NCBI RefSeq assembly: GCF_029168945.1
Contig: NC_083601.1
Coordinates: 15,280,160-15,344,159, forward strand
Origin: Cannabis sativa
Lineage: Eukaryota > Streptophyta > Magnoliopsida > Rosales > Cannabaceae
Direction: 5' to 3'
DNA: 64,000 nt
The notes below the pieces were generated by a model, which had not been told where the DNA came from, did no database searches, and saw nothing but the letters and a program-made list of their open reading frames with translations. The translations under genes were made by a program, and so were the position numbers. Shown in pieces: positions 12,040 to 24,632 of the stretch (position 1 is its first letter; every line of letters starts with the position of its first letter).

Positions 12040-12282
12040 CTTACTTGCCTGGAAATCAAATAAGCCTGAAACTAAACTGTGAAAAGATAAACATGGAAAG
12101 CATTTTAGTACTTGTTAGAATCAACACTCAAATTTGGTCAAATGTTGTCATTAAACACAATATGTATAATGATCACTTGAAGCCACCAAGAATTTTCAAC
12201 GGATGAACAGGATTAGGTGGGTGGAAGTGGGTAATAAGTTTTTAAGCACGATTATTCCATTTTGTCCTTTTCATCTTAGTAT

Positions 12283-12291
12283 TATATATAT
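12283..12291 (-). promoter_or_regulatory. Possible TATA box for the receptor kinase gene
   Basis: A TATATATA stretch lies about 245 bases upstream of the kinase start codon on the minus strand. The distance is plausible for a promoter plus 5' UTR, but AT-rich flanks make chance matches common. Confidence 0.3.
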
Positions 12292-12299
12292 CCTTTTTA

Positions 12300-13088
12300 G
12301 CTAACAAAAATTAAAATCTTATCATCAGCAGTTGTTTAGGCACCAAAGTTCACTTTTTTTTTTCGTTTTTAAAAGAGTTGGAATTGAACAACAACAATCA
12401 AAGTCAAACAAACAAACAAAAAAAACTTGTATTAGTGGCCTACTGGCCAGCATGTTTATTTTAATTCACAACAAATAATATACAATTATTCTTCCTATAC
12501 AGACTTAGATTTAGTATTAGAATTAGTAATACTTGTAATATACGTACCATTTATATATATACTAATACGTAGTTTCAGACTAAAATCCATGTAATATCTT
12601 AGTTAGACACATCATATCACATAATTATAATAAATTGAATTGAATTATAATATATAAGAATATTCGCACTAGTGCTTTTCAAGGGGGACCATATATATGT
12701 GAAGTTGAAATAATCTTCATTGAATGATTATAATTTATATTACTATTTTTCATGAGGACAAGTTATTTGACATATAAATGGGACTCAAATATGAAAGCTA
12801 GAGAATGAAAAGAGCTCCTGCGGCTAAACCAGAAAATTTCATTGCATAATTTTGTTAGAGGTCCCATTTCATTGAATTTTTTTGTACGTAACGACTTTGG
12901 TAAGAAAACAAAACCATATATATAAATAAATAAAAAGGAAATTTGATATATTATGCTAAAAAATAGCAAATGGTGTTTAATTATACCAAGAATTTACACA
13001 TAAAAAAAATATGCTAATTTTTTAATTTCCTTCCTAAATTACCTCTATCCTTTCACTTTCCCCCCATTCTCTCTAACACTCTCTAACA
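12300..13088. other. Intergenic DNA, possible left edge of the MULE-like locus
   Basis: No gene is seen. Near 12938-12970 the sequence (GGAAATTTGATATATTATGC, then AAAAATAGCAAATGG) looks like the AT-rich ends of some plant Mutator-like elements. The matching right end would lie beyond the copia element at the end of the window, so it cannot be checked here. Confidence 0.3.
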
Positions 13089-13089
13089 G

Positions 13090-13425
<336 letters not shown>

Positions 13426-13667
13426 GTACTCGGACCATTTCGGAGCACCGTCCCCACCACCGCCTTCTTCAAATATTCGAACCTTTGGATAAAAGAGGTA
13501 ATTTTTTTTTGAAATTTTTGTTAAAACATGCTTTAATTTGTGATGGATGAATCTGTTTAAACTGAAATTGTGATTTAGTATGTTTGTTTGTGGTAAATTA
13601 TGCATCAGAAATCTAGGGAAATTATGGGGGTCGTGGTAAACGCTTTTTTTTCCTATTTTGGTTTTTG

Positions 13668-14087
13668 TGCGACGTTATACGATTTAATATGCGATGTTGT
13701 GCGATTTTATCATAGGTTTTTACATTCTGGGTATATTTAGCGATATTTAGGCGACATTGTGCGATGTTTGTGCGATGTAGTATATTTGGAGTAGATTTCA
13801 GCAATATTATAGGTATATTTAGCGATATTTGGGCGACATTGGGCGATGTTTGTGCGATTTAGTTTATATGGAGTATGTTGTGCGATTTCAGCAACATTAA
13901 ACGATGTTTGGGCGACGTTTGTGCGATGTTACCTGACAGGGACTTGATTTTTTAGTTGTTTTGTTCTGCATTGTTTTAGCGATATTATGCGACCTATGTG
14001 CGATATTTATGCGATTCTTTTTGAGAGTGGCCTATTTTTTGCTGCCTTTATGCGATTTTAGGCGATTTTGTGCGATTATTATGCGAT
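13668..14087 (+). repeat. GCGAY array 1 (about 22 copies, inferred intron 1)
   Basis: GCGAT or GCGAC recurs about 22 times on the plus strand only, for example at 13740, 13751, 13761, 13772; 13822, 13833, 13843, 13854; and 14052, 14062, 14072, 14083. Steps are 10 or 11 bp. The intervening bases are T-rich (TTTGTGCGATTT-like). The array lies between a possible donor at 13498 and an acceptor at 14115. Coding exons next door hold only scattered, unphased matches. Confidence 0.9.
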
Positions 14088-15090
14088 AAAACCTAATTAA
14101 TCTTTCTAAATGCAGATAGCTCCTGAACTTATTCTCCCATTGTCAGACCACTTTCCAGGGCGTATAACATACAGAGGCAACGGATACTTTGCTTCAATAA
14201 AGGCCAAATTTGAAGCTTTTAACTTGACTCAGAAGGTGAAGGAGACGCCTTTTGGTGTGTTTTGGAATGCCAGTGAATTGAAATTCAGTGGGGTTATTGT
14301 CCATCAGTTGTTACTAAGGAAGAAGAAAGTGAGTGAGGCCAAAAATGATGAAGTGTGGTTTTACGTGGGTAAAACCGAAGCTAGATTTGGGCGGTCTGAG
14401 TTCGGTTTGATCACGGGCTTAAAGATGAGCGGTGGTCCTTCGTCAGAAGAATTGACTGCACAATGTGATTCTGATCGGATTTTGCGAGACTATCTCAACA
14501 ACTCAAAAAGGGTGACCTTTAAAACCCTTTGCCTAGCGTTTGAGGTATGCGATGTGGCTGACGATGTATACAAGCTGGGGTTGTGTGCATTTGTCGAAGG
14601 TGTTCTGCTGTCACGGGCCGAGGGTGTGTATATCTGGACAGATATGCTAAAGTTGGTAGAAAATAAAGAGAAGTTCTTCGAGTATCCTTGGGGTCTTCTT
14701 TCTTATCAGAAGTTGTTGTCTTCCACCACTAAGAATATGCAACAACTTAGGCAAAACTACATGGATAAGAACGATAAGACCAAGAAGAAACACAAGAAGG
14801 AGAAAAAGGTTACTCAACCTGAAGCGAAGTACAACGTGTACGGATATGCTCCTGCGCTGCAATATTGGGCATTTGAGGCCATGCAAGTTTTGGAGAAGAA
14901 GTATGGCCAGTGCAAAGGGACTCGATTCCCTCGAATGTTGAACTGGAGCACCCCGACACAGTCACGAAACACGATGTGAAGCAAGCTGATGTGGCTGCAC
15001 TCTTTGAGAAAAGGGTATGTGAATCTTTCTCTATTTTAGCGCAATTATTTTTTGCTTTAAGTGTAATCTGTGTTATATGTGATATTTGAT

Positions 15091-15456
15091 GCGACATTGT
15101 GCGATATTTGTGCGATTTACTTTACAGTGCATTATAAATGTTCAGTGATTAATATGTTTTTTGGCGACTTTATGTGATCATTGAGCGATTTACTTGCACT
15201 CTCTTTATAAATTTTCACTTGCATTGTTTTATTTGTTTTGCGACTTTATGCGATTCTTGTGCGATTGTTGTGCGATTTTGTATTGTTTGATATTTTTTGG
15301 CGACTGTATGCGATTACTGTGCGATTTGCGATGACAGTAGCTTATATACTTTTCTATGTTTATGTAATAGATTTTTGGCGATATAGTGCGATTTTTGTGC
15401 CATTTGTCTGCGATTTGTTTTATTATTATGCGATTAATGTGCGACATATTTGCGAT
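15091..15456 (+). repeat. GCGAY array 2 (about 19 copies, intron 2)
   Basis: The intron runs from donor 15015 to acceptor 15481. GCGAY lies at 15091, 15101, 15112; 15240, 15250, 15261, 15272; 15300, 15310, 15321; and 15430, 15441, 15452, among others. Steps are again 10 or 11 bp within clusters, all on the plus strand. Confidence 0.9.
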
Positions 15457-16499
15457 TTGACGTGATCTTGTGTTTTTGCAGATGGTTGTTCTTCAAATTT
15501 TATATCCTCAGAATTGGGAGGTTGATTATTGGAAGACCAATTGTGAGGGTGAGGTCCCCATAGTGGAAATGGGCTTGGATGAAGTCGAAGAAACACAAGC
15601 TGGGGAGCAAGATTCGACTGCATTCGAGACCCAAGCAAGACGGGTGGCGGAGTATGTGGAAAGTGCAAATATTATTCCACCATCCTCACCCAAAACTGCA
15701 GCAGACCCCTCCACATCTACAACTGTGCCCCCAACCCCTGCCTCTGTGCCGCCAACCGCTGCTGCAGCCAATGAGTCTGAGTGCCTCTTGTTGGCTAAGA
15801 GATTGGACAAGGTAGACACGCAACTACTTGCGATTCTCACTGCCCAGACTGAGATGAAGGCTGACTTCAAGAGAAGTCACAAAGAGATGAAGAATCTTAT
15901 CATGGATCAAATTGCGACCGTGATAAGTTTGTTACAGAAGCAGCCTTCTGAGCCGACACAACCATCAGCGCCGGCACATGAATCATCGCCAACACATCCA
16001 TCAGACACGGTAGAGCCATTACAGACAGTACATCCATCACCACCAACATATGATGATGATGATGATGATGTCTACCCAGAAGATTGGCAACCTGACGTAT
16101 GTGACGTTCCTCCTACTCCTGCAAACGCCATTGTCATTTCCCTGGGTGATACAAAATCTCAGGATGTGGAAGAGTTGTAGGGGCCACCAGCTGGGGTGGA
16201 CTTCTACAGGGTTAGGCGAAAGCGGAAGCCAGTTTTCTTGAATGACTACACAGCTGGGAAGAAGAAAAAACGACATGGGCCTGTGGTAGTAGACACACTG
16301 AAACCGGTGGACTCCCGGCTGCTAAAATTTTTCCAGAAGTGGATCACTTATGCTAGGGACAATGGCCGTCCTAGGGATATTCACACTAGCGAAGCCACTA
16401 GATCCTGGTTCGTGAAATTGATGGTGCCGAACGAACGGCTCGACGATGCTGTAAGTTATTTCTTAACAGAATTAATTTATTGTGGTTTTAATTGTTTGT

Positions 16500-16720
16500 G
16501 CGACTTGTATGCGATTTATATGCAATGTTTGTACTTTATGTTTGATCTGTTTATGCGACTTTTATGCGATTTATATGCGATGTGTGTGCGATTATTCACT
16601 TTTTTAGGTATTTTTTGCGACTTATGTGCGATGAAATTGCGATGTTTGTGCGATTTTTGAAACAATTTTGGTAATTTCTTTGTGCGATTTCCTGCGATAT
16701 TTGTGCGAATTTTATGCGAT
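16500..16720 (+). repeat. GCGAY array 3 (about 14 copies, intron 3)
   Basis: The intron runs from donor 16451 to acceptor 16751. Copies lie at 16555, 16566, 16577, 16588; 16617, 16628, 16639, 16650; and 16684, 16694, 16705 (GCGAA), 16716. The 11-bp step is especially regular here. Confidence 0.9.
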
Positions 16721-16972
16721 TGCTGTCTTACTGTTTTCTTTTGGAACACAGCAAATTGATGCCATGGCGCACTTATTGAGAAGAAGACGGACCCTGTACC
16801 CAAAAGTCTACACTCGAAAAGGTATAGTTTTGGACACATCTACTCCACAGTTCTTTTCCATGTATTGGAATTTGTATGAGGGTGACAAGAGCAAGATGAA
16901 ATGGGATGAAGGCATTATGAATTACGTGCAGGGGATACCGCATAGATACTTGCCATGTTGGGAGAACCAGGA

Positions 16973-18377
16973 TTACATATACTTTGTGCAAGGGATTTTG
17001 AGCGTTTGGAAAAGTGCGCAAGTGCATGTTCTCTCCACTAAGTTCACATCACCACCTCTCTCACCTTGAGGACTCGTACCAACGTTGAACAATTGGGCAC
17101 CATTACGAAGGACACTCCTGAACATACCATCTTTGTGTTGATCCTTTAAATCATTTTCAAAAGTAGTAGCCAAAGGAGTAGCGCACTTACTAGCCTTTTC
17201 GAGACGAGAAGCAAACCAATTTTGAAGTGTGAACCTGATGAAGTCAACCAAAATAGTTACTGGATATTTTTTGAATTCTTCTGTCACCTTGTTGAAGCTT
17301 TCGGCAGCGTTGCTTGTCATTATGTTGTACCGATCGCCTGGACAATAAGGACGAGCCCACTTTTCAAACCCTATTTGCTCCACGTATGTAGCAATGGCAG
17401 GGTCCATCTGTTTCAGCACCTCAAAATGCCTATCACATTCCGTCTTGTTCCATGCGTAAGCTGCAAGCCATATTTGTTGGTTGCATACATCAGTCTTAAA
17501 CTTGTGCACGACATTCATAGTAATATGCTTGAAGCATGCACAGTGGCATGCTTTTGGGAAAACAACATCAACAGCATGTTCAATGCTTTGATGCCTATCC
17601 GATATGAACATAAGATTTTCAACCTCACCAATGGCTTCCTTCAACTTCCGCAAGAAATACTTCCAAGAGTCATGATTCTCACTGTCAACAATTGCAAAGG
17701 CTACCGGAAACAATTGGTTGTTTGCATCGTACGCAACAGCAACTAACAGTGTTCCTCCATACTTCGTCTTCAAGAATGTTCCGTCGATACTAATCACAGG
17801 ACGACAAAACTTAAATCCCTTCCTACAAGCATCGAGTGACCAGAAACAGTACTTGAACCGGTTATCCTCGCTGACAATGTCAGTAATAGTGCCTGGATTC
17901 TTCTTTTCCAGCATGTAGAAGTAACCATATAATTTCTTATAAGATTCTGCTGGAGTACCCCTCTTGTACATAATTGCCTTCTCTCTGCATCTCCAAGCTT
18001 TCTCATAACTCATCTTGATACCATATTCATCAAACATATCCCTCTGTATGTCTTTTGCCTTGTAGTTAGATCCATCTGATGTGTACTTATTCTTAATACT
18101 GTGACCAATGACCCACGGTGCTGCTTGCCGGTGATCAGAATGTCTAGAATCCAAGTTACATCTATGTTCATTGTGAAACACAGTAACCTCAAACATGTCA
18201 CAAAGTGCCTTTTTCTTCCCCCTTAATCTCCATTTACAATTTTCATCCTTACAAGTAACGTAAAACACATTAGTGCCAGACTTACTTACCATCCACTCAA
18301 AATTATTTTTCAGTGCATACCTTCCCACTACATTCTTCAGTTCTTCCTTGTTTTTGTACAACTTGCCAAGATATATC
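16973..18377 (-). pseudogene. mudrA: mudrA-like MULE transposase, central and C-terminal part
   Basis: An open frame of about 460 codons. It starts in the Mutator DNA-binding region (LKNVVGRYALKNNFEWMVSK with a C-C-H-type cluster around CKDENCKW). The MULE catalytic domain follows: IDGTFLK and FISDRHQSI supply the two Asp, and NAAESFN is a likely site of the catalytic Glu. It then reaches a SWIM finger (CTCALFQTLKIPC) and ends at once: the last metal ligand is lost because the frame meets the truncated Ulp1 gene at about 16984 and stops at 16973. The N-terminus is not here. At 18373-18378 the frame runs into retrotransposon T1 and continues in frame at 59339 on the far side of a 41-kb insertion. 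It would catalyse cut-and-paste transposition; it is now inactive. Confidence 0.88.
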
Positions 18378-20109
18378 TGTTGGGTTTTATGCCCTAAATA
18401 AAACTCATTTCATATAATCAGATTTACTTATTAATAAAGATCAGAAATAACATTTTATGTTGCATGGTTCACATGATTTATTTCATGATTATATGTGTAT
18501 ATAATGTATGAATTCTTTTTAAGTCCAGAACATATGAGTTGGTTAAAGATTATAGTGTTGTCAGCACAGTGGAATATAATCTTTATTATATGTTCAAAAG
18601 TAGATTCCCTGATTTGTCAGAACACTGGATTTAGACTGACATGGTATAATCAGCGATATGTATTCTTACACCTTGGAAAAGTGTTATGTCCTTTCCAGGG
18701 CATTGGCAAAGTTTACCAGTATCGGATGCATGGAGTATGCATTGGAATGGACCGATATTGAACTTTGAATTAGATTTTGAAACTTACCGTAAACATCTAT
18801 TCAATTCAATATCATAAGTTGATCCTAGATCACATGATCGAAATCCTGATATGGTTAGGCTCAATTTCAAGAGTGTTACTCATGTTCTTTGATTTGTTAG
18901 TTAAGCCCAGTTTTGTATCAGGGTAATACGTACATTTTGGGAACACGGTAATACAATTGAGTGGGGGAGCACTAACATAAATATGGAATCTATAGCTTCT
19001 ATTTGGCAAATAGAAGTAAAGGATGATTTCCTTCGAGCTTAACCAAACGAAGATAAATGGTGGAGATCTCATTTCACTTAGGTGAAATATCATTTATACA
19101 GGGTTAAGTGTTTTAAGGATAAAATACATTGTAGGGTGTTACGGTAATTTAATCCTGTACAGTGTAAATCATCTATATAGAGGATCATTGATCACATTAG
19201 AGTTATAACAATGGATAACTAATGACGTGTCTATATCGTGGAACATATAGAGCGTTTCTATATGACTGAGAGTGCAATTCCAAGTTCTAAGTGTGGATTC
19301 AATGAGGAATTAATAAGTTAGGGAATTTACTTGGTAAATTCGGTTCGACTTATTGGAAGCTCGGTTATATAGACCCATGGTCCCCATACTAGTTGAGGCC
19401 ATACTGCTTGTAAGACTCAGTTAATTGATTTTAATTAATCAATTATAATTCTAAAAGTTAGACTATGTCTACTTTATGAACTCTCACAGTTTAAGGATGA
19501 AATCGTAAAGAAAAGGGTTTCTAGGTTTAATTATTAATTAAGAGACTTTGTATGTCTAATTAATAATTATTTTAAATGACAATATTATTTATTAATCTAT
19601 TTTAGTTATTAAATAATTAGTTTTGGCATTTAAATGATTAGAATTGGAAAAATGGCATTTTTGGAGAAATATAAATAAAATTGAGGAAACTGCAAAATCC
19701 AAGTGAGGCCCATATTCCCTCTATGGCCGAAGCACTCCCTTTGTGTTTCCCAATTATTATTTTATTTTTTAATTGTCATGTAATTGCTAATCAAAGCCTA
19801 GCTATGATAGGAAAGTGGTGGATCACACTAAATAAGGCAGTTAATCAATTACACAGTAAAAGAGGAAACTGTTTTATTTGGAAAGTTGTGCTCTCCCTTT
19901 TCCCTATATAAAGCAACCTTGCTCTCTTCTCTTGTATGCATGATCAGCCACGAAATTAAGAGAGAAAAGAGAGAGAATTTTCGAAATCCTTGTGAGATGA
20001 GTAGTGCCCACACACATCAAGTGGTATCTCAATCATAGTATGGAAGACTATGGGATTTCTGCATCAAAGAAGGAGAAAAGAAGATCCAGGTTCAGATCTT
20101 GGTGATGCT
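18378..20109 (+). repeat. T1 5' LTR, first piece
   Basis: Nearly identical to 57416-59150. It carries a TATA-like CTATATAAAG near 19903 followed by the likely transcript start. It is cut after ATGCT (20105-20109) by the solo LTR. The open frames at 18495-18761 and 19681-19911 are LTR sequence without recognisable protein. Confidence 0.93.
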
Positions 20110-22024
20110 TGTTAGGTTTTATGCCCTAAATAAAACTCTTTACAATCTGATTAGTTATCAATATAAGAAATTTGAAGTATTGATGTTTGCATGAATTTTA
20201 CATGCTAATGGTTTAATATGTTTAATATGTTTATTACATTCATACACACAAAATCAGTTAAATCCAGATCATATGTTTATTCACAATTACAGTATCGTCA
20301 ACACAGTGGAATGTGATTGTGATCATATGAATCAAAAGTTTTGGTCCACTGTTTCATCGGTTGTTATTGGATTTACACTAATGTGATAATCAGCGATGAT
20401 GTGTACTTACACTTGGAGTAAGTGTTATGTTCTTTCCAGGACATTAGTAAAGTATACTAGTTTCGAATGTATGGAGTATACATTGGACTGGACCGATATT
20501 GCAACTAAGTTAAGATATTACAAACTTACCGTTATACATATCTTTCCAAGTCAATATCAGTAGTTGATCTTAAGATTGAAAAGAATCTAAATCCTGATAT
20601 GCTTGGGCTCAACTCAGGAGTGCTATTCATGTTCTTTGATTTATTAGTTAAGCCTACTTTTGGGTCAGGGTGATACGTATATTTTGGGAACATGATAGTA
20701 TGATTGAGTGGGAGTGCTGAACATAAATATGGAATCTATAGCTTCTACTGGTGTATAGAAGTTAAGTGATGATTCCCTTCGAGCTTAGCAAATAGAAGTA
20801 AATGGATGAGCTCTTGTTTAACTGACTAATTATTAGATCACTAAACACCATTTACAGGTAGCTAAGTGTTTTAAGGGGCAAAATACATTGAGGGGTGAGA
20901 ACGGTAAAGAAATCCCATCTCGATGTAAATCATCTATATAGAGGATCTTTAAATCACAATAAGATTATAACAATGGTTAAATGAGATAGTATATTGGTAT
21001 CGTGAAACATACAATATGCTCTATATAAGTCTGAGAGTGCGATTCTAAGTTCTAAGAGTGGATTCAACGAAGAATTAATAAGTAGGAATTTACTTGGTAA
21101 ATTTGGTTCACTTATTGGAAGCTCAGCATATAGATCCATGGTCCCCATTCTAGTTGAGAACATTCTGCTTGTAAGACTCATTAATTGATTCGTGATTGAT
21201 CAATTATAATTCTAAAGTTAGACTATGTCTGATTTTATGAATTTTCACTAAGCAGGGGTGAAATTGTAAGGAAAAGAGTTTTCTAGGTTTATTTATTTAT
21301 TAATGGACTTTTTATGTCTAATTAATAATTAAATTAAATGACAATATTATTTAATAATGTATTTTAATTATTAAATAATTAGTTTTGGCATTTAAAATGT
21401 TAGAATTGGAAAATTGGCATTTTTGAGAAAATAGAGATAAAATTTGATAAAATTGCAAAATTAAGTGGGGCCCATTACAACACCTATGGCTGGCCACTTA
21501 TAAGGCTTTTTCAAATTATTATTTTCATTATTTTAATGCCAAATAATTCTAAACTTAAACCTAGTAAGTTGCCTATAAATAGAAAGTGATGGCTCAGTCA
21601 AAATACAAGTTTTCAATAAGCCTTTCTGACAGAAATTTCTCTCTTCAGAAAACTGAGCCTTCCTCACTCTCTACCTTGGCCGAAACCTCTCTCCCTCTTT
21701 TCCTTCATCTTTTTCGTGACCCTAGTGAAAGAGTAAGTGCCCACACACAGCAAGCAGTAACTCAATCATAGATTGGAAGACTGTGAAGGATCAAAGCTTG
21801 AAGAAGAAGGAGATTCGGGCTCAGATCTTGATTATACTTTCTGCTACGTAAAGGAATCAAGGGTTAGAGATCTGAGTGGAAGGAGACATTTATTCCGCTG
21901 CATCAATGTAAGGTTTTCTTAACTTTATATGTGTTTATTTTATCGTTTTAGAAAGTTCATATTTAGGATGTTAATAAACATACTTGTGAGTAGATCTAAG
22001 ATCCTGGTAAAATAATTCCCAACA
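20110..22024 (+). repeat. Solo LTR nested in the T1 5' LTR
   Basis: 1,915 bp from TGTTAGG to CCCAACA, flanked by ATGCT at 20105-20109 and 22025-22029. It belongs to the same family as T1 but to the subfamily of the inverted copy at 2421-4320. A TATA-like CTATAAATAG lies at about 21574. No interior remains, so it arose by LTR-LTR recombination after insertion. Confidence 0.93.
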
Positions 22025-22109
22025 ATGCTCTGCTACAGAAAGGAATCAAGGGCTAGAGATCTGAACGGAAGGAGTCATATTATTCCGCTGCACCCACTGT
22101 AAGGTTTTC
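22025..22109 (+). repeat. T1 5' LTR, second piece
   Basis: An 85-bp slice, including the ATGCT duplication copy, matching 59147-59231 in the 3' LTR (CTCTGCTACAGAAAGG to AAGGTTTTC). It is cut by G1 after TTTTC (22105-22109). Confidence 0.9.
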
Positions 22110-24350
22110 TGTAAAGCCCGCTTAGCTAATTTGGAAATTAGCAGTTTTTTTTTTATGATAATCAGGAAATTATTTATAGCTATTTAAATAATTTATCATT
22201 AATTTTTATGGGATTCAGATATGCATAATTATGTCATCAGCAGTTTTTATATTTCGCATTTCCGGTGTCCGGTATTTTGGAACTCGGCGTTTGGCTCAGT
22301 AGAAATCACAACTTAGTATGTTAGTATTTTGGGGACGGGTTTTAGACATTGGGAATGTCGGGAATGGCCGGGAATTTAGAATGTCCCAAAAATACCCCTT
22401 TAGTATGATTTTCATGATTTTATGGTGGAGGGGCAAAATGGTCTTTTTGCCCCATTAGTGTTTTGTCTTTTAGTGACTTTTAATTGGAATTAAATGTTTA
22501 TTTATTTAATTATTTTTGGCTGAAAAAGGATTTAATAAATGGTATTATATGGCTTTATTCTTTAGTTTTCTTCATTTTCCAAACTTAGTCAAAAAAAAAA
22601 AATTAGAAATTCAAAAATAGAAACTCTCTCTCTCTTTTCCTCTCTTTCGGCTGAGCTTGGGGGTTCAAGCTGGGATTTTTTTGGTTGGTGATTGCTAGTG
22701 GTTTTGCTAGATCAAGTGAGTTTTCTTTAAGGTAATTCTTGGCTTTAATCTCTTACTTGTTTTTCTTGAAAAAAAATGGTGAAAATAGATGAAATGCATG
22801 CTTGAATAGTTGTTGTTGTTGCTGCTGTAATCTGATTATTATTTTGAGTTTAAGCATGTTAGTTTAGGGTTGTTTTGATGCTTGATTACTAGGTTGAGCA
22901 TGCTAGAGGTTTATATGTGAAAATATGTGATTTTGAGAGAAAATGCTATGTTTGGTTTCTGTGAATTGCTGGACGTTTCTGTATGTTTTCAGAGGTGATT
23001 ATATGCTTAGTTAAGTAGAATTAACTAGGCTAGGGTGCATGATAGTGGATTTAACCAAGTTTGAGTTCTTGAACTCAAAGCTTGGTCTTTAATGGTGAAT
23101 TTTGAATGTGTGATTTCTGGGTAGGTTTGATGCTCTAGAATTGTTATTTGGGACCCATGCAGGAGGTCCGGAAAGTTTGGGATCAATTGGGTTCGAATTG
23201 GTCAAGATATGTGAATTTTTGGTTCTGCTCGCGAGGAACCGGAATTCCGGTTGAGCATCCGGAATTCGGATGGGGGTTCAGATTTTCCTTAACCGGAATT
23301 CCGGTTGGGCAACCGGTCTTCGGTTGGGGATTTTTCGAACCCTAGTTTTCCTCGTTTTTGGGTTTTTAGGGGTATTGCCATGCTTTTTATCGATAGGGAA
23401 ACTTTTAGTTTCGAGTTTTAGTCCCCGGGAAGTGATTTAGCGTGTCACTTATAGCGTTGTGATTTTTATGGTTTAGGAGCCGATGTCCCGCCGTTCGGCT
23501 TCGGTTCCGGTCGGGTTAAGCACACTGAAATCGGAATCCGGAGTAAGATTAGTATAACGGTATGCATATGTAGATTACATGTTTAGCGTGCATGTAGGAA
23601 GCCCGTTAGTTTACATTAGATATGTATTTAGGCTTCGAACCACCCAACCCCTGTCACGTCGGTACGAGCCGGAGTATGACCAACGGCGGAGTATGACCAG
23701 GTTCGACCGATCAGCCGACACCGGTTGGTGGTTCGATCTATTGACCTATCCGTCGGTACAGCCGGAGTATGACCAACGAATGAGTATGACCGGTTCGACC
23801 GATCGGAGGATACTTGTCAATAGTACCGTCCCCCGAACGTTCAAAACTCGGTACCATGTTGGACATGGCGGTAGTGCTCGGTACCATGTTGGACATGGCG
23901 GTAAGCGGGACTCGGTATCGTGTTGGACACGGCGGTCGGTTTTATGTATGATATTAGTATGCTTTTCTTACTGAGTCTGTCGACTCACAGTTTACGTTCA
24001 TGTGTAGGTAAAGGCAAGGCAGTTGCTGATGGACCGTGAGCGAGCTTATGAGATTGTACATGTCAAGGCGGTTAGGCCTGGAGCGTACGATCCTCGGGAC
24101 AGCAGGGCTGAGATTTTTTGTAACGGTCGTTAGATGACCTTATTTTGATGTAAAAATTGAATAGTAAAAACGTTTGTAAATATTTTTATAAATCGGGATC
24201 CCGAGACTTTTTGGTAAAATGGTTTATAAGTTTAATGAAAAAGCAAAATTTTAATTAATCACGTTTTTCCATAAACCTCGTTGATTAGCAACGAGCTGCA
24301 CAGTACGTTTAAAAATCACGTAATACGCCTAAATTAGTTAGGGTGTTACA
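22110..24350 (+). repeat. G1 5' LTR
   Basis: 2,241 bp. It differs from the 3' LTR mainly in GC-rich stretches (23145-23325, 23480-23545, 23840-23945), where CAG in the 3' copy is read as CGG or CG. It carries the CCGGAATTCCGG palindrome cluster, the GAGTATGACC repeats and the CATGT-TGG-ACATG hairpins described for the other copies. Confidence 0.95.
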
Positions 24351-24353
24351 ACT

Positions 24354-24366
24354 TGGTATCGTAGCC
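24354..24366 (+). other. G1 primer-binding site (altered)
   Basis: TGGTATCGTAGCC three bases after the 5' LTR. G2 has TGGTATCAGAGCC, complementary to the 3' end of initiator tRNA-Met. The CAGAG to CGTAG change is one of the many CAG alterations in this copy. Confidence 0.8.
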
Positions 24367-24632
24367 GCTGGGTTGTCTTCCGAAGATCGTCACGACATGT
24401 ACAATCATCATCAGCAGTTAGCTCGGTTCACGGTTCAGTAAGCCTTTATTGCTTTAGTAGTTTATTTAATTCAGTTATGAAAAAGAAAAGCCTGTTAGGA
24501 AGCATGTTAGTAGCCTGATAGTAGAATAGGCGCATGTTTCTTTTCTAATTTCCAAATTAAGCGGCATTAGTAAGCTCGCCTTGAATACGACCTGATATGC
24601 CAACTCTTGGTTTCGCAGGCGGTTCTAACTAG

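Larger units (their letters stand above)
14110..16984 (+). pseudogene. DUF1985 / Ulp1-like (C48 peptidase) gene, MULE-associated, truncated
   Basis: Exons: about 14110 or 14116-15014, 15482-16450, and 16752 to about 16984, with a possible non-coding exon ending at 13497. Exon 2 encodes a DUF1985 domain (KFSGVIVHQLLLR, FGRSEFGLITGLKM, YPWGLLSYQKLL), then a Lys-rich linker. Exon 3 is Pro/Thr-rich with an acidic Asp run. The last exon begins an Ulp1-type C48 peptidase (IDAMAHLLRRRR, CWENQDYIYF) and stops before the His, Asp and Cys catalytic positions. Breaks: a 1-bp loss near 14945, and TAG at 16178-16180 where CAG would keep the frame open. Such genes travel inside plant Mutator-like elements (KI-MULE/VANDAL type) beside mudrA, as here. 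DUF1985 and Ulp1 identities are from recognition; the role is unknown. Each inferred intron carries a GCGAY array. Confidence 0.82.

Noticed and set aside
13668..16720. CRISPR-like reading of the GCGAY arrays
   Set aside because: The unit is 5 bp with 5-6-bp spacers in a plant nuclear intron; there are no long repeats, no spacers and no cas genes.
17222..17918. Plus-strand open frames of up to 174 codons
   Set aside because: They lie antisense to the recognisable mudrA transposase and show no independent domain.
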